Assembly (NCBI RefSeq): GCF_000241525.1
Contig: NZ_AHIL01000035.1
Coordinates: 23,165-87,164 of the forward strand
Source: Comamonas testosteroni ATCC 11996
GTDB taxonomy: Bacteria; Pseudomonadota; Gammaproteobacteria; Burkholderiales; Burkholderiaceae_C
DNA: 64,000 nucleotides
Direction: 5' to 3'
The notes under the pieces are model-generated. The model worked only from the letters and a program-made list of their open reading frames with translations. It had not been told where the DNA came from and searched no databases. The position numbers were made by a program, and so were the translations under genes. Below, in pieces: positions 27,533-36,509 of the stretch; the stretch's first letter is position 1, and each line of letters starts with the position of its first letter.

Positions 27533-29044
27533 ATGAGCGAATCCCCTGCCCCGCAATGGCGCAAGCCCGGCCGCTTCGAAGCCCTGGGCCCGGCTTTTTT
27601 CACCTATCTCCACCCCACGCCCGTATCGGAGCCGCACTGGATTGCTGCCAGCGTCAGCACGGCCCGCTGGATGGGCCTGAACCCCCAATGGCTGCACAGC
27701 GCCGAAGCGCTGCAAATCCTCAGCGGCAATGCCGTCTCCGACCATGGCAACAGCGGCAGCAAGCCGCTGGCCACGGTCTATAGCGGTCACCAGTTCGGCG
27801 TCTGGGCCGGCCAACTCGGCGACGGCCGTGCCATCCTGCTGGGCGAGACGGAGCAGGGCTTTGAAGTCCAGCTCAAGGGCGCAGGCCGCACCCCCTATTC
27901 ACGCATGGGCGACGGCCGGGCCGTGCTGCGCTCGTCGATTCGCGAATTTCTCTGCAGCGAAGCCATGACAGCCCTGGGCATTCCCACCACGCGCGCGCTG
28001 GCGCTGACGGGCTCGCCCCTGCCCGTGGCGCGCGAGACCATGGAAACTGCCGCCGTCGTGACCCGTGTGGCCGAGAGCTTCATCCGCTTCGGCCATTTCG
28101 AGCATTTCGCCGCACGCGACATGCAGGCCGAACTTAAAGCCCTGGCCGACATGGTCATAGACCAGCATTACCCGGAATGTCGCACGGCCGCTGCACTGAA
28201 CGGCAATCCCTATGCCAACTTTCTGCAGGCGGTGAGCGAGCGCACGGCCAGATTGCTGGCCCAGTGGCAAGGCGTGGGCTTTTGCCATGGTGTGATGAAT
28301 ACCGACAATATGAGCATTCTGGGGTTGACCATAGACTACGGCCCCTTCCAGTTTCTCGACGTCTTCGACCCCGGCCATATCTGCAACCACAGTGACAGCC
28401 AGGGCCGCTATGCCTTCAACCGCCAGCCCCAGGTCGCCTACTGGAACCTCTATTGCCTGGGTCAGGCCCTGCTGCCGCTGATCGGCGACGAAGAGCTGAC
28501 GATCGCCGCGCTGGAGTCGTACAAGACCGTCTTTCCTGCAGCCTATGCACGCCAGATGCTGGCCAAGCTGGGCCTGCCCGAGAACGAAGCCGGCACGCCC
28601 GCCACTGAAGGCCGCTTTGCCCTGCTGGTCAACCCTCTGCTGCAGATCCTGGCCGACAGCAAGGTGGACTACACCATCTTCTTTACCCGCCTGACCGCTG
28701 CCGTTGCACAGGGGCAGCAAAGGAAAATCGACTTTGAGCCGCTGCGTGACATCATTCTTGACCGGGCCAGCTTCGATGCCTGGTCGCTCACTTATTCAGA
28801 GCAGCTAGCACAAATGGACAAAGCACAGACCGTCGATTTGATGCAAAAATCCAATCCGCGCTTTGTGCTGCGCAACCATCTGGGCGAGACGGTGATTCGC
28901 GCCGCCCAGGCCGGTGACTTCGCCCCGGTACAGCAGATGCTGGCCGTGCTGCAGACGCCTTACGACCCGCACCCGGACCACGCTGACTGGGCCGGCTTCC
29001 CGCCCGACTGGGCTTCCTCGATTGAAATCAGCTGTTCATCATGA
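27533..29044 (+). CDS. selO: SelO pseudokinase-fold protein AMPylase (YdiU)
   Basis: SelO family protein of 503 residues. It transfers AMP from ATP to protein hydroxyls using an inverted kinase active site. Key segments are the nucleotide loop GSGNS-like [21 protein letters not shown], the [22 protein letters not shown] block, the [10 protein letters not shown] catalytic loop and DYGPFQFLD metal-binding motif. The C-terminus is ISCSS: the Cys is third from the end, where eukaryotic SelO carries selenocysteine. ATG 27533 is preferred because the canonical N-terminus begins there. Its stop overlaps the msrB start, linking protein AMPylation with methionine sulfoxide repair. Confidence 0.92.
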   Translation: MSESPAPQWRKPGRFEALGPAFFTYLHPTPVSEPHWIAASVSTARWMGLNPQWLHSAEALQILSGNAVSDHGNSGSKPLATVYSGHQFGVWAGQLGDGRAILLGETEQGFEVQLKGAGRTPYSRMGDGRAVLRSSIREFLCSEAMTALGIPTTRALALTGSPLPVARETMETAAVVTRVAESFIRFGHFEHFAARDMQAELKALADMVIDQHYPECRTAAALNGNPYANFLQAVSERTARLLAQWQGVGFCHGVMNTDNMSILGLTIDYGPFQFLDVFDPGHICNHSDSQGRYAFNRQPQVAYWNLYCLGQALLPLIGDEELTIAALESYKTVFPAAYARQMLAKLGLPENEAGTPATEGRFALLVNPLLQILADSKVDYTIFFTRLTAAVAQGQQRKIDFEPLRDIILDRASFDAWSLTYSEQLAQMDKAQTVDLMQKSNPRFVLRNHLGETVIRAAQAGDFAPVQQMLAVLQTPYDPHPDHADWAGFPPDWASSIEISCSS

Positions 29045-29457
29045 GCTTTCCCATCCAGAAATCCGACCAAGAATGGCAAGCCCTGTTGCAGGACAAGGGA
29101 GCTGAAGCCGCGGCCTTCCAGGTCACGCGCCACGCAGCCACCGAGCGGCCTTTCAGCGGCAAATACGAGCAGTTCTGGGCTGACGGCAGCTACCACTGCG
29201 TCTGCTGCGGCAACAAACTGTTCGACTCGCATACCAAGTTTGACGCCGGCTGCGGCTGGCCCAGCTTCGACCAGGCCGTGCCCGGCGCCATCACCAATAT
29301 CGTGGACCGCAGCCACGGCATGGTGCGCACCGAGACGGTGTGCAGCAACTGCGGAGCCCATCTGGGCCATGTCTTTCCCGATGGCCCCACCGATACCGGC
29401 CTGCGCTACTGCATGAACTCGGCCTCGCTGGATTTCCACAAGGAACCGCAAAAATAA
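29041..29457 (+). CDS. msrB: Peptide-methionine (R)-S-oxide reductase MsrB
   Basis: MsrB of 138 residues. It reduces methionine-R-sulfoxide in proteins. Two CxxC zinc motifs are present (Cys53-Cys56 in CVCC and Cys101-Cys104 in CSNC), together with the GWPSFD motif, the GHVF motif and the resolving region ending with the catalytic Cys124 in LRYCMNS. There is no signal peptide, so it is cytoplasmic. ATG 29041 overlaps the selO stop as ATGA, indicating a coupled operon. Confidence 0.95.
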   Translation: MSFPIQKSDQEWQALLQDKGAEAAAFQVTRHAATERPFSGKYEQFWADGSYHCVCCGNKLFDSHTKFDAGCGWPSFDQAVPGAITNIVDRSHGMVRTETVCSNCGAHLGHVFPDGPTDTGLRYCMNSASLDFHKEPQK

Positions 29458-29673
29458 GAGCTGGCAAGGCTGGTGCAGCAAGGGCCTGCGGCTTCCGACT
29501 TGGCCCGCCGCCCTGACCTTTAGCATCAGCTTTGATAGCTGAATCCGTCCGGCGTACAAGGCTTTGCCCATGGTAAGGCCCGGGCTTTGGTGCATGATGC
29601 GACTTTGCTCGCAGCACCGGGAACCTTGCCGCTGCTGCGCAGTCTGAATTTCAGAACGACTACCATTTCGCGC

Positions 29674-30243
29674 ATGAAGCTGCTGATTGATTTCTTCCCC
29701 ATCATCCTGTTTTTCGTGGCCTTCAAGGTCTGGGGCATTTACACCGCCACAGCGGTGGCCATTGTCGCAACCGTGGCGCAGATCGCCTATCTGCGCTTCA
29801 AGACCGGCAAGATCGAACCCATGCAATGGATGAGCCTCGGCGTCATCGTGCTGTTCGGCGGTGCCACGCTGCTGGCCCATGACGACAACTTCATCAAATG
29901 GAAGCCCACGGTGCTGTACTGGCTCATGGGCGGCGCGCTGCTGATCGGCCAGCTGGTGTTCAAGAAGAACCTGCTGCGCTCCGTCATGGGCGCGCAACTT
30001 CAACTGCCCGACGCCATCTGGCTCAAGCTCAACTGGGCCTGGACCGCATTCTTCGCCGCCATGGGCGGACTCAACATCTGGGTAGCCTACAACTTCGACA
30101 CCGATGCCTGGGTCAACTTCAAGCTGTTTGGCGGTATGGGACTGATGGTGGTGTTTGTGATTGCACAAGCCATCTACATGAGCCGCTACCTGCCCCAGGA
30201 CGGCGTGCCCAGCACGGCCGAAACCAAGGACAAGCAGCCATGA
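29674..30243 (+). CDS. yciB: Septation protein A / inner-membrane protein YciB
   Basis: YciB (IspZ) family membrane protein of 189 residues with about five transmembrane helices, starting MKLLIDFFPIILFFVAFK, the conserved family N-terminus. It affects septation and envelope synthesis. The conserved KPTVLYWLMG and LNWAWTAFF segments are present. ATG 29674 is the conserved start; an open frame of 29 residues precedes it. The stop overlaps the next gene (ATGA). Confidence 0.93.
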   Translation: MKLLIDFFPIILFFVAFKVWGIYTATAVAIVATVAQIAYLRFKTGKIEPMQWMSLGVIVLFGGATLLAHDDNFIKWKPTVLYWLMGGALLIGQLVFKKNLLRSVMGAQLQLPDAIWLKLNWAWTAFFAAMGGLNIWVAYNFDTDAWVNFKLFGGMGLMVVFVIAQAIYMSRYLPQDGVPSTAETKDKQP

Positions 30244-30506
30244 GCGTGACGATCAGCGCCCAGGCCATGGACGCCGCCCTGCGCCAGCGTCTGGCCCCGA
30301 CCCGGCTCGAAGTCATCGACGAGAGCTATCAGCATGCCGGTCATGCCGGTGCCAACGACAGCGGTGTGGGCACGCATTTCCGCGTGCGCATCGCTGGTCC
30401 GGCCTTTGATGGAAAAACCCGCGTGGCACGCCACCGCCTTGTGTATGATGCGCTGCAAGACTTCATTGACCAGGGTGTTCATGCCATCGCCATTGAAGTA
30501 CTTTGA
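30240..30506 (+). CDS. BolA family protein
   Basis: BolA-like protein of 88 residues. The family partners with monothiol glutaredoxins and [2Fe-2S] clusters and influences morphology and stress responses. The signature is the central RHRLVYDALQDFI helix-turn-helix-like segment with the conserved His, and the C-terminal VHAIAIEVL strand. The SPAFDGK-type loop (AGPAFDGKTRV) is typical. ATG 30240 overlaps the yciB stop as ATGA, a pairing common in betaproteobacteria. Confidence 0.9.
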   Translation: MSVTISAQAMDAALRQRLAPTRLEVIDESYQHAGHAGANDSGVGTHFRVRIAGPAFDGKTRVARHRLVYDALQDFIDQGVHAIAIEVL

Positions 30507-30599
30507 GAACGCACTGTTCTGACCACAGGCTCCTTGACGGGAGCCTGTTGCGTATGGACTGAACTTCACTTACTTTTCTCAATCACAACTCGAATGAGC

Positions 30600-31385
30600 A
30601 TGAAACAAAAGCAACTGGCCCGCATCGTGGCCGCCGCTATTCTGGGCGCAGCCGCCCTGTCCGCCTCGGCCCAGAATGTGGCCATCGTCAATGGCAAGGC
30701 CGTTCCCATGGCCCGCGTCAACGCCCTGAAGGCCCAGATCGAAGCCAGCGGCCAGCCCGTGGCCCCCGAAATGGACAAGATGATCAAGGACGAGGTCATC
30801 GCGCGTGAAGTCTTCATGCAGGAAGCCAACCGCCGCGGTCTGGCAGCTTCCGAGGCCTACAAGCAACAGATGGACATGGCCCGCCAGACCGTGCTGATCC
30901 GTGCGCTGTTCGAAGACTTCCAGAAGAAGAACCCCGTGACCGATACCGAAGCCAAGGCCGAATACGACAAGTTCGTTGAGGCCAATGGTGGCAAGGAATA
31001 CAAGGCCAGCCACATCCTGGTGGAATCCGAGGACCGCGCCAAGGCCATCATCGCCGAAGTGAAGGCCGGCAAGAAGTTTGAGGACATCGCCAAGAAGGAA
31101 TCCAAGGACCCCGGATCGGGCGCCCGCGGCGGCGACCTGGACTGGGCCAACCCCAACAACTACGTGCCCGAGTTCACCGAAGCACTGATCAAGCTCAAGA
31201 AGGGCGAAATGACCGACGCCCCCGTCAAGAGCCAGTTTGGCTGGCACATCATCCGCATGGATGACGAGCGTCAGGCTGAAATGCCCAAGTTCGAGGACGT
31301 CAAGCCACAGATTACTCAGCAGCTGCAACAGCAAAAGCTGCAGCAATTCCAGGATCAGCTGCGCAAAAGCGCAAAAATCCAGTAA
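30600..31385 (+). CDS. Periplasmic parvulin-type peptidyl-prolyl isomerase
   Basis: SurA/PrsA-like foldase of 261 residues with a cleaved signal peptide (ILGAAALSASAQ). A helical chaperone domain (about 20-115) precedes a single PpiC rotamase domain (about 120-215) with the motifs ASHILVE, GARGGDLDW and SQFGWHIIRMDD. It catalyses proline isomerisation in outer-membrane or secreted proteins. The C-terminus is a Gln-rich helix. Start is ATG 30600, though ATG 30594 two codons earlier is possible. It follows bolA by about 90 bases and ends at a strong terminator. Confidence 0.92.
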   Translation: MKQKQLARIVAAAILGAAALSASAQNVAIVNGKAVPMARVNALKAQIEASGQPVAPEMDKMIKDEVIAREVFMQEANRRGLAASEAYKQQMDMARQTVLIRALFEDFQKKNPVTDTEAKAEYDKFVEANGGKEYKASHILVESEDRAKAIIAEVKAGKKFEDIAKKESKDPGSGARGGDLDWANPNNYVPEFTEALIKLKKGEMTDAPVKSQFGWHIIRMDDERQAEMPKFEDVKPQITQQLQQQKLQQFQDQLRKSAKIQ

Positions 31386-31431
31386 CATGATCTAACGTCA
31401 GTACCAAAAAGTACTGGCCAGACCATCACCC

Positions 31432-31452
31432 AAGCCCGCGTCAAGCGGGCTT
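31432..31452 (+). terminator. Terminator after parvulin gene
   Basis: 8-bp stem AAGCCCGC with GCGGGCTT and a GTCAA loop, followed by seven T. A second short hairpin, CAGTAC-CAAAAA-GTACTG at 31399-31416, lies just upstream. Confidence 0.92.
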
Positions 31453-31460
31453 TTTTTGTC

Positions 31461-32336
31461 TCATCGCTGCGGTGCTGCTACATCTTCCGCAGCATCTTGA
31501 GCAGACTCAGACTTGACTGGCGGCAATTGTTCGGGCTTTCGCGGACGGCAATGCGGGGATTTGCGTGCCGTGCCCGAGCCCTTATCCGCCCCCTCTGTTG
31601 CGACTTGCCGACGGGCCTCTTCTTCGGTCTGCAAGGGGCACAGCGGCAATTGCGCAGACAGACGAGAGTTTTGTGGTGCCACCGCATCGGCCGCCGGTGC
31701 AACAGGCTGCGCAGCGTCCGAACTCCGGGAAAGCGCCCGGGCTGACGGTGCTCTGCTTGCTGCCGCTGCCGCGCTGGAGGCTGGCGCAGCCTCGGATTGC
31801 GGCGCAGTGGCCGACGCCTGCACATCCTGGGTATGCGGCGCCTGCTGCGCCTTTGCTGGAGTCCGGCTCTGCCTGGATTTCTCAGCCGGCGAAACCGAAC
31901 CGGCTGCACTGGCATCTGCGGCCACCGGAGCAGAAGCGATTGCAGGCGCCGGTGCAGACGCCTGTGCAGACGCCTGTGCAGCCGGGTCTATATCCGCAGG
32001 CTGGGCAGGCTCGGCCACGACTTCGGAGCTGGAGCCGGATCCGGCGTCCGGCCCGCTCCACCAGGCACCATGCTGCAGCATCAGCCAGCCCACCAGACCG
32101 ACAGCCGCCAGCCCGCCCAGCGCATGACGCAGCCAGAAGCGGTCGTTGGCTGCAGGTTTGTCCGTCAGTTCCCGGGGCTGCTGCCCCATACCTGCCGCAC
32201 GCAGGCGTGCGCGCTCAAGAATGGCGGCGCTGCTTTGTGCACTGGGGCCACGGTCCTCTGCCACGGCCTCGTGGTAGAGCTCGCGCAGCGCATCGGGCGT
32301 GTCGTCGCAGGACGGGGTTTCGGGGTGCATATTCAT
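31461..32336 (-). CDS. Putative anti-sigma factor, single-pass membrane protein
   Basis: Protein of 291 residues encoded directly after, and overlapping by four bases, the ECF sigma gene. The N-terminal 70 residues are acidic/helical and cytoplasmic, resembling a short anti-sigma domain, but no ZAS zinc motif is present. One transmembrane helix (about 69-88) follows. The periplasmic part is almost entirely Ala/Pro/Ser/Gln-rich low complexity with two Cys near the C-terminus (LPLCPLQ and SPHCRPRK). The anti-sigma role is inferred from gene order and topology, not from a recognised domain. Confidence 0.65.
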   Translation of the reverse strand: MNMHPETPSCDDTPDALRELYHEAVAEDRGPSAQSSAAILERARLRAAGMGQQPRELTDKPAANDRFWLRHALGGLAAVGLVGWLMLQHGAWWSGPDAGSGSSSEVVAEPAQPADIDPAAQASAQASAPAPAIASAPVAADASAAGSVSPAEKSRQSRTPAKAQQAPHTQDVQASATAPQSEAAPASSAAAAASRAPSARALSRSSDAAQPVAPAADAVAPQNSRLSAQLPLCPLQTEEEARRQVATEGADKGSGTARKSPHCRPRKPEQLPPVKSESAQDAAEDVAAPQR

Positions 32337-32920
32337 GCCAGTTCCTCCAGCGCGGCGCGAAGTTTGGCACGCGCATAGCGCAAGCGGCTCTTAGCCGTTT
32401 CCTCGGCAACGCCGGTGGTCTGGGCAATTTCGGCCAGTGTCAGATCAGCCTCGACCTGCAGCACAAAGCACTCGCGCTGCTCGGCCGGGAGCCGGGCCAG
32501 CGCAGCCAGAATGGCCTGGGCCATGAGTTGACGATCGAGCTGCTGCTCGGGCTCGAAGCCCGAGGCCGCAAACAGGCTTTCGGCCAGCCGCATGGACTCT
32601 GGCGTGTCTGCCGAAAGGCTGATGCCCGGCCGCTGCCTGCGCCAATGGTCGACCAGCCGGTGATGTGCCATGGTGAACAGCCAGGTCGTGAACCTGCTGC
32701 GCACCTCATAGCGGCAGGCACTGTCCACCACGGCAAACCAGAGGTCTTGCGCCAGATCGTCGGCCAGCGCCGCATCGCCCGTGTTGCGATAGAAATAGCG
32801 CCACATGCGCAGGCTATGCCGCGCATAAAGCGTCTCGAACGCCGTGGCCTGCCCTGCAGCATAGCTGCGCATCAGGGCTTCATCGGCGGGTTGGGGTTGG
32901 GCAAGCGGCGGTGCAAGCAT
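32333..32920 (-). CDS. ECF-family RNA polymerase sigma factor
   Basis: Extracytoplasmic-function sigma factor of 195 residues. Sigma region 2 includes FETLYARHS and DDLAQDLWFAVV with the WLFTMAHHRLVDHWR segment. Region 4 has the helix-turn-helix LAEIAQTTGVAEETAKSRLRYAR. It directs RNA polymerase to a specific stress regulon. The gene lies between a secreted protein gene (39 bases upstream) and a putative anti-sigma factor (overlapping ATGA), so the three form an operon. The ECF subgroup cannot be assigned by eye. Confidence 0.9.
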   Translation of the reverse strand: MLAPPLAQPQPADEALMRSYAAGQATAFETLYARHSLRMWRYFYRNTGDAALADDLAQDLWFAVVDSACRYEVRSRFTTWLFTMAHHRLVDHWRRQRPGISLSADTPESMRLAESLFAASGFEPEQQLDRQLMAQAILAALARLPAEQRECFVLQVEADLTLAEIAQTTGVAEETAKSRLRYARAKLRAALEELA

Positions 32921-32959
32921 GCCCGCGATTATGCAAATTCCTGCGACAGCGCAACCAAC

Positions 32960-33856
32960 TCAGTTGCGGGGCGGATCCGGCACAAAGCCGTTGTCCCCGG
33001 GAAAAGGATTAGGCGCGCGCGGCTGGGGCGGCCGTGGACGGGGCTCGCGAATCACGCCTCTGGCGACCAGATTGGCATAGCTGTCGTAACAGATGCGCAC
33101 CATCTGCCGGGGCTGGTCGGTATCGGCTTCGAACTCCACCTGGGTGACTTGCGAGCGCTCCACCGCGCCATGGCCCGTGCCCAGCGAAGGGGCCGGTGAG
33201 GCCCGGGGCGCACGGCGCTCGGCGCTGCGGCTCTTGCTGGCGGCCTGCGGCATGGCACTATCGGCTGCGGCAGACTCGGCAGCCGATGCAGCGCTCGCGG
33301 CGTCCGACTCATAGACTGGCCCTTGGTATCTGGCCGGCTCGGGCAGCTTTTCACGGTACAGAGCCACGCCAATCACGCCCACATCCTGCGGCCGGCCGGT
33401 TCTGGCGGCATAGGACATATCGCTTTCGGAAAAATAGAACGCAGCCACGTTGTCATTGCTCTTGCGCCAGCCCCTCACGTCATAGCTGTCGCCCGCATCC
33501 AGCACATAGCCGCCTTCGGCGCGGGAGCTCGCCGTGCGGCCGTTGATGGCATTGACCCCGTCGACGCTGATGACGCCCATGATGCGGCGGCTCTCGAGGT
33601 TGCGGATGCGCACCGCATAGTTGGCACCGGGGCGGCCCACTACCCACAGCGCCCCCTCGTGACTGTACTGGGGCAGTACCCGACCCGTGGCACGTTCGAC
33701 GATGCTGATCTGGGCCAGCTTGTGGTTGCCGCGCGTCCAGGCCGAGGCCGGCGCGGCGGCCACCATCGCGGCAGCGCAGAGCAAAGAAGCGCGCAGCAGA
33801 CGGCCGCGCGACAGCAAGAAACCAGGAACCGGGGGTTCGATACGGACAGACAGCAT
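32960..33856 (-). CDS. Secreted conserved protein of the ECF sigma operon
   Basis: Exported protein of 298 residues. ATG 33856 follows GAGGAGG and opens a signal peptide (ASLLCAAAMVAAAPASA). The mature N-terminal domain (about 40-175) contains NYAVRIRNLESRRIMGVISV, a GGYVLDAGDSYDVRGWRKS segment and FYFSESDMSYAAR, and looks like a beta-rich fold. A low-complexity Ala/Ser linker leads to a short C-terminal region with QVTQVEFEAD and a proline-rich tail. I recognise the arrangement as recurrent next to ECF sigma factors but cannot name a family. It may be the sensor or a target of the sigma factor. Confidence 0.75.
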   Translation of the reverse strand: MLSVRIEPPVPGFLLSRGRLLRASLLCAAAMVAAAPASAWTRGNHKLAQISIVERATGRVLPQYSHEGALWVVGRPGANYAVRIRNLESRRIMGVISVDGVNAINGRTASSRAEGGYVLDAGDSYDVRGWRKSNDNVAAFYFSESDMSYAARTGRPQDVGVIGVALYREKLPEPARYQGPVYESDAASAASAAESAAADSAMPQAASKSRSAERRAPRASPAPSLGTGHGAVERSQVTQVEFEADTDQPRQMVRICYDSYANLVARGVIREPRPRPPQPRAPNPFPGDNGFVPDPPRN

Positions 33857-33887
33857 GGACAAGGCCTCCTCAAGATACAGCCACAGC

Positions 33888-33917
33888 GGCTGAAACAAAC
33901 TTGTCGGAGGCTGAAAC
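33888..33917. promoter_or_regulatory. Direct repeats upstream of the ECF operon
   Basis: GGCTGAAAC occurs at 33888-33896 and again at 33909-33917, spaced 21 bases start to start, about two helical turns. They lie 32 to 61 bases upstream of the first operon gene and could bind a regulator. No classical ECF GGAAC/GTC promoter is obvious. Confidence 0.4.
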
Positions 33918-34054
33918 GCAGCAGCAGACGCAACGGGGTCAAGACAGGCACTTTGATTTGCAAGCATTTGCAACACAGCTTTGCGCTGCAGTTCTGCCCC
34001 GCCGCAGCATGTCTGGCACAATCGCGCTCGCTGCAGCCCAAGGCTGGCAGCCAT

Positions 34055-34167
34055 GCTGGGGGTGTCCTGACCATGACCGGTCAGGGCTGAGAGAGTCCCT
34101 TTGAACCTGATTGCGCAAGCGGTGTCCTGACGACCGCTTGCCCGAGATCATCCTCGCGCAGGGAAGC
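34055..34167 (+). ncRNA. TPP riboswitch upstream of cytX
   Basis: Thiamine pyrophosphate (THI element) aptamer. Conserved blocks are GGGGTG, CTGAGA, TCCCTTTGAACCTGAT, a CGAG-ATCAT-CCTCG hairpin and the closing CGCGCAGGGAAG. An additional hairpin, CAAGCGGT with ACCGCTTG, is inserted between ACCTGAT and the ATCAT hairpin. It lies 93 bases upstream of the thiamine precursor transporter gene. A CCGC/GCGG hairpin and a T run near 34222-34245 could belong to the expression platform, but I cannot resolve the mechanism. Confidence 0.93.
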
Positions 34168-34259
34168 TGTCCAAGGTGTCATGCCGCGACTGGCCATGTC
34201 TTTGCTGGCCCGCCGCGCAAACCATGCGGCCCCTGCTTCGTTTTTCTGGCGGAGCATTC

Positions 34260-35552
34260 ATGAATTCATCTTCTTCCACATCGGCCAATCGGGCCCTGGC
34301 CCCGGTGACGGCGCAGGAGCGCGTCTTTGCCTGGCGCGACCATGCCTCGCTGTGGTTCAGCCTGGGCGTGGGCCTGCTGGTCATGCAGATGGGGGCCTAT
34401 CTGCTGCCAGCGCTCAGCCCGCTGCATGCGCTGGTCGCGATAGTCATCGGCTCGCTGATCGGTGCCGGCCTGCTGGGCTGGGTGGGCAAGCTCGGCTGCG
34501 ACAGCGGCCTGTCCAGCGCCGGGCTGATGCACAGCGTCTACGGCCGCCGCTTCGCAAGACTGCCAATCGTGCTCAACATCGTCCAGTTGCTGGGCTGGGG
34601 CAGTTTCGAGCTGGTGGTGATGCGCGACGCCACCGTGGCGCTGGGCAAGCAAGGCGGCATCATGGGCGCTGCCTACTGGCCCTGGCTGGCCACGCTGCTC
34701 TGGGGCGGCGTGATCCTGCTGCTGATGAGCGGCTCCATGACCACCCTGGTGCGCCGCATCATCTCGCGCGTGGCCTTGCCGCTGGTGATTGCCTCGCTGC
34801 TGTGGCTGAGCTGGCAATTCCTCAAAATGGCCGGCGCCACCGGCCTCGGGACCTTGCTGGCCCGCGAAGGTGCCGGCGGCATGAGCATGCTTGGCGCCGT
34901 CGATCTGGTGATCGCCATGCCCATCAGCTGGCTACCGCTGGTGGCCGACTATGCGCGCCACGGCAAAAGCGGCAAGTCCGCGCTGACGGGCGCCTGGACC
35001 GGCTTTGCCCTGGCCAATATCTGGTGCTACTCCCTGGGCGTGCTGGTGGCCCTGACCCTGCCCAGCGAAGACCTGGTCACGGCCCTGCTGCTGGCCCAGG
35101 GCGGGCTGATTGCCCTGTCGCTGATTCTGATCGACGAGGTGGACAACGCCTATGGCGATGCCTACTCGGGCGCCATGTCGGCCCACAGCCTGCAACCGGG
35201 CTGGAGCATTCGCCGCTGGGGCCTGCTGATCGCGTCCCTGTGCACGGCGCTGGCCATGGTGCTGCCCATGCACAGCCTGGAGCCGTTTCTGCTGCTGCTC
35301 AGCTCCTGCTTTGTGCCGCTGTTCGGCGTGATGCTGGGTCGCCTGGCCTTTGGCACCGATGCCGTGGAGCTGATGCAAAAAGCGCCCGCCGTGCGCTGGG
35401 ATGCCGTGGCCATCTGGGTGCTGGGCATTGCCTTCTATCACCTGCTGCCCTATGTCAGCACGGCCCTGGGCTCGGCCCTGCCCACGCTGGCGCTGACTTT
35501 TGTGGTGGCCGTCGCCACACGCCAGCTGCAGCCGCGCTCCGTTGCCGCCTGA
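34260..35552 (+). CDS. cytX: CytX-type hydroxymethylpyrimidine permease
   Basis: NCS1-family permease of 430 residues with about twelve hydrophobic helices. The regulatory TPP riboswitch upstream identifies it as the CytX type, which imports the thiamine precursor HMP, rather than cytosine permease. The conserved GVGLLVMQMGAYL and MPISWLPLVADYAR segments fit the NCS1 fold. ATG 34260 follows GGCGGAGC. The 3' end is convergent with the ankyrin gene. Confidence 0.9.
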   Translation: MNSSSSTSANRALAPVTAQERVFAWRDHASLWFSLGVGLLVMQMGAYLLPALSPLHALVAIVIGSLIGAGLLGWVGKLGCDSGLSSAGLMHSVYGRRFARLPIVLNIVQLLGWGSFELVVMRDATVALGKQGGIMGAAYWPWLATLLWGGVILLLMSGSMTTLVRRIISRVALPLVIASLLWLSWQFLKMAGATGLGTLLAREGAGGMSMLGAVDLVIAMPISWLPLVADYARHGKSGKSALTGAWTGFALANIWCYSLGVLVALTLPSEDLVTALLLAQGGLIALSLILIDEVDNAYGDAYSGAMSAHSLQPGWSIRRWGLLIASLCTALAMVLPMHSLEPFLLLLSSCFVPLFGVMLGRLAFGTDAVELMQKAPAVRWDAVAIWVLGIAFYHLLPYVSTALGSALPTLALTFVVAVATRQLQPRSVAA

Positions 35553-35618
35553 ACAAGGCTCGAATTCAATAGCAACCAGCGCCCTGCAACAGGTCGTTTC
35601 AACCTTCTTTCTTATCTT

Positions 35619-36386
35619 CTATCGGGCGCCCGCCGCCTGCAACAGCTGCACCACGGCCTGCTGCCCGCGCTGGCGTGCATGGGCCAGGGCCGTCACTCCA
35701 TCCTTGTCGGGCAGGTTCAGATCGGCCTTGGCATCGATCAAGGCCTGGATGATGGCCTGATGGCGCGGCCCGCCATCGCTGAGCACCACGGCCTCCATCA
35801 GGCAGGTCCAGCCCAGCCGGTTGACATGGTTCACATCCACACCTGCCGTGATCAGCGCCTGGGCTGTTTCCAGATGGCCGCGCTCGCAGGCCGGAATCAG
35901 GGCCGTGCCGCCATAGCGGTTGGTGCTCTTGAGATCGGCGCCATAGGAAATCGTCATGCGCACAATCTCCAGCCGGCCCTGCGCGCCGGCCAGCAGATAG
36001 GCGCTGTCCTGCATCTGGTTCTGGATATTGGGGCTGGCACCATGCATCAGCAGCGAACGTGCCACCTCGATATGGTTGGCCGCCGTGGCCAGCAGCAACG
36101 GGGTATTGCCCCGGGCGTCCTGCGCGTCGACCGGCGCGTTGCCGGCCAGCAGATTGCGCACCGCCACGGTATCGCCCTGCGCGGCAGCGGCCAGCAATTG
36201 CTGGCCCAGCATCTGCGGGTCCCCGGCTTTTGGCGCCGCAGCGGCGGCAGGTGTTGCAGCCGGAGCATTCGCCGACGCCCTACTCTGGCAGGCCGTGAGC
36301 AGCGTTGCTGCGGTCAGAGTCGTCAATGCAAGCGTCAATCGGGTGGTCAACGAGGCACTCCCGTGGGCGCTGGTTGGCTGTTTCAT
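35619..36386 (-). CDS. Ankyrin-repeat lipoprotein
   Basis: Lipoprotein of 255 residues. The signal sequence ends at lipobox LTAC. A Pro/Ala linker follows, then about five ankyrin repeats covering residues 65-255 with typical signatures such as GNTPLLLATAANHIEVARSL and GGTALIPACERGHLETAQAL. It is likely a periplasmic protein-interaction scaffold. No partner is adjacent. Confidence 0.88.
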   Translation of the reverse strand: MKQPTSAHGSASLTTRLTLALTTLTAATLLTACQSRASANAPAATPAAAAAPKAGDPQMLGQQLLAAAAQGDTVAVRNLLAGNAPVDAQDARGNTPLLLATAANHIEVARSLLMHGASPNIQNQMQDSAYLLAGAQGRLEIVRMTISYGADLKSTNRYGGTALIPACERGHLETAQALITAGVDVNHVNRLGWTCLMEAVVLSDGGPRHQAIIQALIDAKADLNLPDKDGVTALAHARQRGQQAVVQLLQAAGAR

Positions 36387-36509
36387 GGCATTCCTTCATG
36401 GCTGTCGGGTGTTCAGCCCCTGTCAGCTTTCTACAGGAACTATAGCTAGCCACGCAAGTCCGATGAGGGTTACAGCCTGTTTTCAATCGATAAAAGGAGA
36501 ATCTGCCCC

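Noticed and set aside
31560..31990. Short repeats in the putative anti-sigma gene as a CRISPR-like array or microsatellite.
   Set aside because: They are low-complexity Ala/Pro/Ser codons within a coding frame, without regular spacer units. No CRISPR array is seen anywhere in the window.
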